A DNA stretch of 64,000 bases from Morella rubra (taxonomy: Eukaryota; Streptophyta; Magnoliopsida; Fagales; Myricaceae): positions 19,913,279 through 19,977,278 of the forward strand of contig CM025852.1 in NCBI GenBank assembly GCA_003952965.2, in the 5' to 3' direction. The translations under genes and the position numbers were made by a program. Positions 57,900-64,000 of this stretch are shown here, in pieces. How positions within the stretch are numbered: position 1 is the first letter of the stretch; each line of letters starts with the position of its first letter. The notes under the pieces are model-generated. The model ran no database searches and was not told the DNA's origin. It was given only the letters and a program-made list of their open reading frames with translations.

Positions 57900-60800
57900 A
57901 TGGATAAAAGTTGGGTTTACGAGAAAAATCGGTTTGGTGAAAAGTATGCGGAGGGGGTCCGTGGGTTTGTCGGTATGGCTGCTTGTTGTGTAGACTCTCG
58001 GGGTCAGATCAGATGTCCGTGTCGGAAGTGCAGAAATGTAGTGTTTCAAGTGTTGGATAAAATGGAAGATCATATATACATTAATGGGTTTGATGTGAGC
58101 TATAAGTCATGGGTGTTTCACGGGGAGGGTATTCAACTTACTTCAAGTTGAGTCAAGAGTCCGGTGCGAGCTTACCATATAGTGATGATGATTTAGAGGG
58201 AGATAACTCTGATAGAATGGAGGAAATGTTAACCGATGTTCGTGCTGGATTAGATGGTGGGGCGGCAAGGGTTGAAACGGAGAACCCTAATATTAAGGAA
58301 ACCCCCACTTGGGGACCGGAGGCTTCGACACCACTTAATAAATTATGGGAAGAGGCAGAACATGAATTGTATCCTGGATGTACCAAGTTTAGTAAGTTGT
58401 CATTTACGGTTCGGTTGTTGCACGTGAAGTCGGAGAATAAGTTGTCGGTTAAGGCATTTGATATGGTATTACAATTGATTAAGGAGGCATTGCCAGAGGG
58501 GGAGACGTTACCAGGATCGTATTACGAGGCGAAACAATTGCGAAAGGATCTTGGGTTTAGTTATGATAAAATCCATGCATGTCAAAATGATTGTGTGTTG
58601 TTTTGGAAGGAAAACAGTGAGTTAGACAGATGTCCGATATGTGGGGTGTCCCGGTGGAAATTCGAAAATGATTTGCGCAATCGAATTCCCAGAAAAGTGT
58701 TGCGTCATTTCCCTTTAATCCCTAGACTTAAACGTTTGTTTACCACAAAAGATGTAGCAATTGACATGAGATGGCATAAGGAAAAACGGGTCGATGATGG
58801 GGAGAGTTTGAGGCATCCTGCAGATTCATTGGTTTGGAAGAATTTTGATAAGGACCACGATTGGTTTGCTCAAGATGCCCGCAACGTCCGCCTTGGTCTT
58901 GCTTCTGACGGGTTTAATCCGTTCGGAAACATGAGCAATGCGTACAGTATTTGGCCGGTCGTTGTGTTTCCATATAATTTACCCCCATGGAGGTGTATGA
59001 AGGTCCCATTTTCACTAATGACTCTTTGATTCCGGGTCGAAAGTCACCGGGAAATGATATTGATGTATATCTTCGACCCTTAGTGGAAGAGTTGAAACAA
59101 CTATGGGAAGATGGAGTTGAGACACATGACGCTTCAGATGGGACGACATTTAAGATGCATGCAGCTTTGATGTGGACCATAAATGATTTTCCAGCATATG
59201 CCAATTTATCTGGATGGAGTACCAAAGGGAAGTTGGCATGTCCAACGTGTAATTTAGACACTGACTATAAGTGGTTGAAGCACGGGAGAAGAATGTGTTA
59301 TATGGGTCATAGGAGATATTTGACACCGGGGCATGCATGGAGATATGATGTGGATACGTTCGATGGGAAAGAAGAACATAGACTTCCGCCTGAGGAGTTA
59401 ACTGGTGAGGACATATTGGAACAATTGACGCATGTCGGGGAGACTATCTTTGGTAAAGCGTCAGGGAAGAATAGGGGAAAGAAGAAACAATCGTCGAACG
59501 TTTGAATTGGACGAAGAAGAGCATATTTTTCCAACTGCCGTATTGGAGTACATTAGGGTTACGGCATAACTTGGACGTGATGCACATCGAGAAGAACATA
59601 TGTGACAACGTGATTGGGACGGTGATGAATATCGAGTTCAAGACCAGAGATTCAGCGGGTGCACGTAGAGATTTAGCTGAAATGGGGGTCAAAAAAGACT
59701 TGCACTTGGTGCATGACGGTCGGTTGAATTAATGCCTCAAGCGGTGTATACTTTGATTCGGGAAGAGCGAAGGAGGGCCTGTGAGTGGTTAAAAGATGTG
59801 AGGTTCCCCGATGGTTATGCAGCTGAGATTTCACGTTGTGTGAATCTAGATGAGTTGAAGGTTTCTGGAATGAAAAGTCATGATTGTCATGTGTTCTTGC
59901 AGAGGGTTCTTCCAGTGATGATCCGAGGGTTGTTGAAGGAAGACGTGTGTGGCGCAGTGACTGAATTATGTTTGTTTTTTCGAGAGTTGTGTTCTCGTAC
60001 GTTGAAGATTTATGTATTGCAGAGGATGTCAGAAGATATCGGGATAATTTTATGCAAGTTGGAAATGATTTTTCCACCTGCTTTTTTTACAATAATGATG
60101 CATTTGGCGGTCCACTTACTGCGCGAAGCAATGCTTGCTGGACCAGTACAATATAGATGGATGTATCCAGTTGAACGGTTGATGGGTCGCTCGAAACGGA
60201 ATGTGAAAAATAAGTCTCGTCCCGAAGGGTCGATTGCAGAAGCGTATATTGAGAATGAGTGTTCGACATTTTGTTCCCAATACCTCCGAGGGGTCGAAAC
60301 AGTGTTTAATCGTAGAGATCGAAACTACGATTCTGACGGCGATCCCGAGATACGAAAAGGTCATTGGATGTGTTCACTCAGAGAATTAGATTGCTAGGGC
60401 TGAAAAGGACATGACATAGACCGAACAGAGTTCAAGAAAGCTCGGTGGTTTGTGCTGAACAATTGCAAAGGCATCAGCAACTACTTAGAGTAAGTAAAAT
60501 AAAATTTCATAGGTTTTCTATAATATACAGACGTTGATTAACCTTATCATTACAGTGAACACATGGACGAACTTCGCGCGCAAGGAGTTGGTAACATTTC
60601 TCGTATGCATGAGGAACAATTTCCGGATTGGTTCTTAGGGCGAGTAAGTGTTATTGACAAATAATTCAAATTAAATTCGTGTATTTGTTTTTAATGACCT
60701 TCTAATATATTGTTGTAGGTTCAAAAATTACGTTCTCAAAATCCATGTACATCGATCGATGAATTGTATTCATTGGCACGTGGGCCTGATACACGAGTGA

Positions 60801-61545
60801 TGCGTTATTCTGCATGTGTTATGAACGGATGTAGATATCATACAGTACAACGGGAAGAACGTCGGAGAATCAGAACAGTGGTATTGTAGTACCGGGATCA
60901 CATGAGGGAAATCCAATAGAATTTTACGGAAGGCTTGTAGACATTTATGCCATGCAATACTTGCGGGAAAATACTGTATATTTGTTTAAGTGTGATTGGT
61001 GGGACGTCGGAGATCACCGTGGAATTCGTATCGACGAGAACTTTAAGAGCATAAACACTTCCCGACTGTGGTACTTAGAAGATCCATTTGTTTTGGCTAA
61101 TCAAGCAAGTCAAGTGTTTTATCTAGTTGATAATCTGCATGGACCTACATGGCGAGTCGTGCAGAAGTTGTCGTGTAGAAATGCATATGACATTCCCGGC
61201 CTGGATCCGGATGGTGAAGTTGATGTAAACATTGAATCGGGAGCAGCCATCGCGAATGAAGCGTATCAAGAGGACGATGCCATTGACTTGTTTATAGACT
61301 TCCGACAGTTTAATCTTAATCCACTACGGAGGGATGACGTTACGCCAAACGTTATCCAAGCTTCTGAGGCAATTGATCGGCGAAAAAAAAGACGTATAGA
61401 TAGTAACGATGTTTCAGAGGGGGATGAAGCAGAAATTGAAGAGAATACCGAAGAAAGTGGGGACGAAGATTCGTTCGAAAGTGATAGCGACTCTACTGAG
61501 GATGAGGCATCGGGCGATAACGTGCAAGAATCAGATTCTGATTAA
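57900..61545 (+). pseudogene. TNP2-type CACTA transposase gene, frame-disrupted
   Basis: Domains in order. Transposase-associated N-terminus from ATG 57900: MDKSWVYEKNRFGEKYAEGV, IRCPCRKCRN. TNP2 core at 58109-59732: IHACQNDCVLFWKE, LDRCPICGVSRWK, PGNDIDVYLRPLVEELKQLW, LACPTCN, LRHNLDVMHIEKNICDNVIG. DUF4218-like at 59732-60397: LKSHDCHVFLQ-type motif (here MKSHDCHVFLQR), YRWMYPVERLMG. Two small exons at about 60557-60645 and 60720. DUF4216-like at 60952-61545: FKCDWWDVGDHRGIRIDENF, with an acidic tail ending ESDSD. Frame changes occur near 58130, 59020, 59500, 59725, 60400 and 60880. It would excise and integrate the element, but this copy appears dead. Confidence 0.85.
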
Positions 61546-61666
61546 TAATTTCTTTCATGTATATTTTCTTTCTAATGTTGATGTTTGCTGAACTATTTTT
61601 ACTGTTACTGTCTCGTTTACCATATCTTTATCGTTTATTTTGTTATGTCACAGCTTCTACGGTGAA

Positions 61667-63429
61667 ATGAAGCGTGGACGAGAATTTCCTTCAGTTACTT
61701 CTGGACAGTTGCATAGTATGAGTCCGATCCCGAGTCCTACGCTGAGCGCTCCTTCTCCGAGAGTGAATGAAGGCATGAGTCAAGGCACGCCAGCTTGTCC
61801 TAGTAGTTGTGCATGTAAGAAATTATTCTAAGTTATATTTCAATTTCCTTAAGTTAACCGACCGACTAACTTTGTTAATTTTATTTTATGTAGCGACATC
61901 AGCTTCTAAACGTGGGCGAGGTAGGACACGTGGAGTCAGTTTGGAGAAGAGTCTTGGGTCCGGGTCCGGGTCCGGGAAACTATCGGTGCATATCCCGGAG
62001 GGAGAGTGTGGAGGAGTGTCTTCCACTGCTGCCACTCTATCGACGAAGATTGGAATGTTGGTCCGAGGGCTGATTCCGATCTCAGTTAACAAGTGGGTCG
62101 ATGTTCCTGCAGAAGTGAAGGAGTACATTATGGATCGGGTGTTGGTATGATTAAATTCGTAAACATTAATTTTTGGTGGACGCATTTCGTTTATCATTGT
62201 AATATTGTATGTTTTGGTACTTATGCAGGACCACTTCGACCTTGACTACACCCATCATGAGGACGTGAGGACGGTGGTCGAGACTATGATGACGGCACGT
62301 CGAACGCACCGCAACCGATGCATGCGTATTTTAAGAAGTTCCCGAGTAAAGAGGCGGCATTGCTGAAGCCGCACCCTGATACCACAGAAGAACAGTGGAA
62401 GGAGTTATGCGATCTGTTCACCAGCGAAGCATTTATGGTACGTGATTACAAAAACTCGTTGCTTAAATATTACATTCTTTTAATATTTAATTACTTAAAA
62501 TATCGCAGAAACGAAGCGAGCAAAATAAGAAGAATAGATCAAAGTTGACTGTGAACCACGCTGCTGGTTCGCGCTCGTTCCAGCGCACACGAGCTTGCAT
62601 GGTAAGTTAACAACTAAATCTTAGACTTTATTGATATTGTTTGTCAATAACTTTATGCTATTGTCATGTAGAAAAATCAAGAAAGCGGCAATATCAATCC
62701 TGCAGAGCTGTATAAAAAGAATTATACAAACAAAGATGGGATTTGGACCTCGAAAGGAGCGAGAGAAATTTATGTAAGTCGCTTTCATTTTAATCTACTT
62801 TATGTAATTTATGTATAGTTTATCTACATTAATGTTTCTGGTAATTATTGTCATTTTTTCAGGAACATATGGATGCCTTCCAGCGTCAGTGTGATTTAGA
62901 AGGGAAGACTTACACCGAAATTGAAGTATATTCCGAGATATTGGGCAAGAAGTCGGGATATGTTCGGGGATTAGGACGGGCGGTTAAGCCTCCGCCTTCA
63001 TCAACTTTGACTACACAGTCTTCTGATCTACAGCACCAGCTAGCAAAGGCAAGGGATGAGATAGAGGCGATGAGAGCTTCTAGAGAAAAAGACTTGCAAG
63101 AATTTGCGAAGAAGCAAGCTGAGATGGAGGCCACGCTGAGGGACCACCGTGAGGAGCAGCGGGTGGAGCAGGAGCGCATCCGGTTGGAGCAGGAGGAGCG
63201 CATGAAAAGGGAGCAAGAGCGCATGCAAGTAGAGCACGAGGAGCGCATGCAACAGGAACAAGAGCGCATGCGAAAGGAGCAAGAGCGCTTACGGGCAGAA
63301 ATATCGAAGGAACTGGAGAAGAAAATGTCCTCTGTAATGGAGAAGAAAATGAGCGACATGTCAAAGCGACTATTCAGCCAGTTTGGGGTTCAAAAAGGTA
63401 GATGCATGTATATTGTAATAACTTTTTAA
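61667..63429 (+). pseudogene. CACTA 2 second gene: Transposase_24 (Ptta/En/Spm)-like, 6 exons
   Basis: Exons with GT-AG borders: 61667-61814, 61894-62148, 62229-62437, 62509-62601, 62672-62773, 62863-63429. Reading: RGRGRTRGVSLEKSLG and KIGMLVRGLIPISVNKWVDV; FPSKEAALLKPHPDTTEEQW; NKKNRSKLTVNHAAGSRSF; NPAELYKKNYTNKDGIWTSK; YSEILGKKSGYVRGLGRAV. This is the DNA-binding TnpA-like protein pattern of plant Spm elements. The last exon ends in a long coiled coil with repeated QEERMKREQERM-type blocks. One single-base frame change in exon 3 (about 62310-62325) breaks it; otherwise it is intact. A GT near 63397 could be a further donor. Confidence 0.7.
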
Positions 63430-63604
63430 TTATGTATTATTACGATATTATTTTCGATTTAATTATGGATCACTATATGTTATTATTGATGTTTATTAAT
63501 GTGAGTATTGTATTATTATTATAAAATGTACGTGTTATATAATATTTTCCATTATTATTGTTTTAAAAAAAAAACATTCTCTCACCACTGTTCAATCGGC
63601 ATAT

Positions 63605-63925
63605 TCAGCGATCGATCGGTTGTTGTTCAACCGATCGATCGTCCAATATCACCTATCGATCGGTTCATAAATCAATGTTCCATCCCTGAATTAAACGACC
63701 GATCGTCCATGGCATAACGATCGATCGTGATACTTTAGTGATCGATCGCTTATATAAAGCGTCCGATCGTCGTTGCTGAAGCGATCGATCGTCTATTTCT
63801 TACCGTGCGATCGTTTAAATGTGTCGATCAATCACCAGTACGTAACCAATTGATCGTCAATACGTACCGATCGATCGCCTTTCCAATCGATCCATCACTT
63901 TGTTTTCACCGACCGATCGATCAGT
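63605..63925. repeat. Right subterminal CGATCGATCG cluster of CACTA 2
   Basis: About ten GATCGATCG-type sites in 320 bp in mixed orientation and spacing, followed by TTTTAGTGACGAAA-type repeats to the window end. This mirrors the left side (53370-54330). The CACTA terminus itself is not in the window. Confidence 0.85.
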
Positions 63926-64000
63926 ACATTTAGTGACGAAAAATTTCCGTCACTAAAAACTTTTCGTGACGAAATTCAAGTTTCGTCACGAAATACATTT

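Larger units (their letters stand above)
53141..64000. mobile_element. CACTA element 2 (En/Spm type), right end outside the window
   Basis: The left terminus CACTACTAGAAAATTG (53141) is preceded by ACG. Subterminal repeats of the form TTTTAGTGACGAAA occur at 53155-53345 and again, inverted, at 63930-64000, showing that the right end is just beyond the window. Clusters of CGATCGATCG-type motifs lie at 53370-54330, 55975-56080, 56435-56640, 57155-57240 and 63605-63925. Three plus-strand gene regions (54478-55639, 57900-61545, 61667-63429) include a TNP2-type transposase, so the family is autonomous in origin. This copy carries many frameshifts. Confidence 0.88.

Noticed and set aside
62910..63364. 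Minus-strand Cys/Ser-rich frames of 80-149 codons
   Set aside because: They are antisense shadows of the Glu/Arg/Gln-rich coiled coil of the CACTA 2 second gene.

Overview
The window is nuclear DNA of a flowering plant. The evidence is GT-AG introns, a ten-exon plastid-type S4 gene, a cluster of stigma-specific STIG1-like genes, and plant-type Mutator, hAT, CACTA and Ty3/gypsy elements. A woody eudicot is plausible, but the species cannot be named from sequence alone. There are no bacterial-type operons, CRISPR arrays or rRNA genes.

Genic part (1-24300). The 3' part of a proton-pump-interactor-like gene (319-1463) enters from the left edge. Its reading frame is broken by several single-base shifts. 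Next comes an intact ten-exon S4-domain RNA-binding protein gene (2241-6921) that splices cleanly to 320 aa. A decayed partial copy of this gene, still carrying intron traces, lies at 11366-11860. Four STIG1-like copies follow on the minus strand. Two are intact (10338-10805 and 17545-18006), one is a multiply broken relic (14890-15380), and one is a near-identical copy with a single-base deletion (23662-24122). The last two arose with a segmental duplication (about 16188-18200 and 20788-24315). The second duplicate was later split by a 2.0-kb Mutator-like element, which itself holds a 485-bp hAT-type MITE. Other MITEs and a hAT transposase remnant lie nearby.

Transposon part (26800-64000). 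A Ty3/gypsy-type LTR retrotransposon (26963-44090, minus strand, CTTTG target duplications) has gag, protease, RT, RNase H and integrase remnants, a large antisense ORF region, and two paralogous F-box-like genes, each with its own TATA box. About 4.87 kb of it, plus about 145 bp of host flank, is tandemly duplicated, so the locus has three LTRs and two copies of each F-box-like gene. A complete CACTA element follows (44897-50472, AGT target duplication). It lacks a TNP2 transposase but carries a minus-strand plant-transposon-domain ORF, a long palindrome and a 28-bp minisatellite. A LINE-derived RNase H fragment lies at 52070-52620. A second CACTA element begins at 53141 and runs off the right edge. 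It carries the same accessory gene type, a broken TNP2-type transposase gene, a second (Transposase_24-like) gene, and clusters of the palindromic motif CGATCGATCG.

How it fits together: the only host genes that look functional are the S4 gene and two STIG1 genes. Almost everything else is transposon-derived or pseudogenised. The most unusual content is the pair of F-box-like genes inside the LTR retrotransposon and the later partial tandem duplication of that element.
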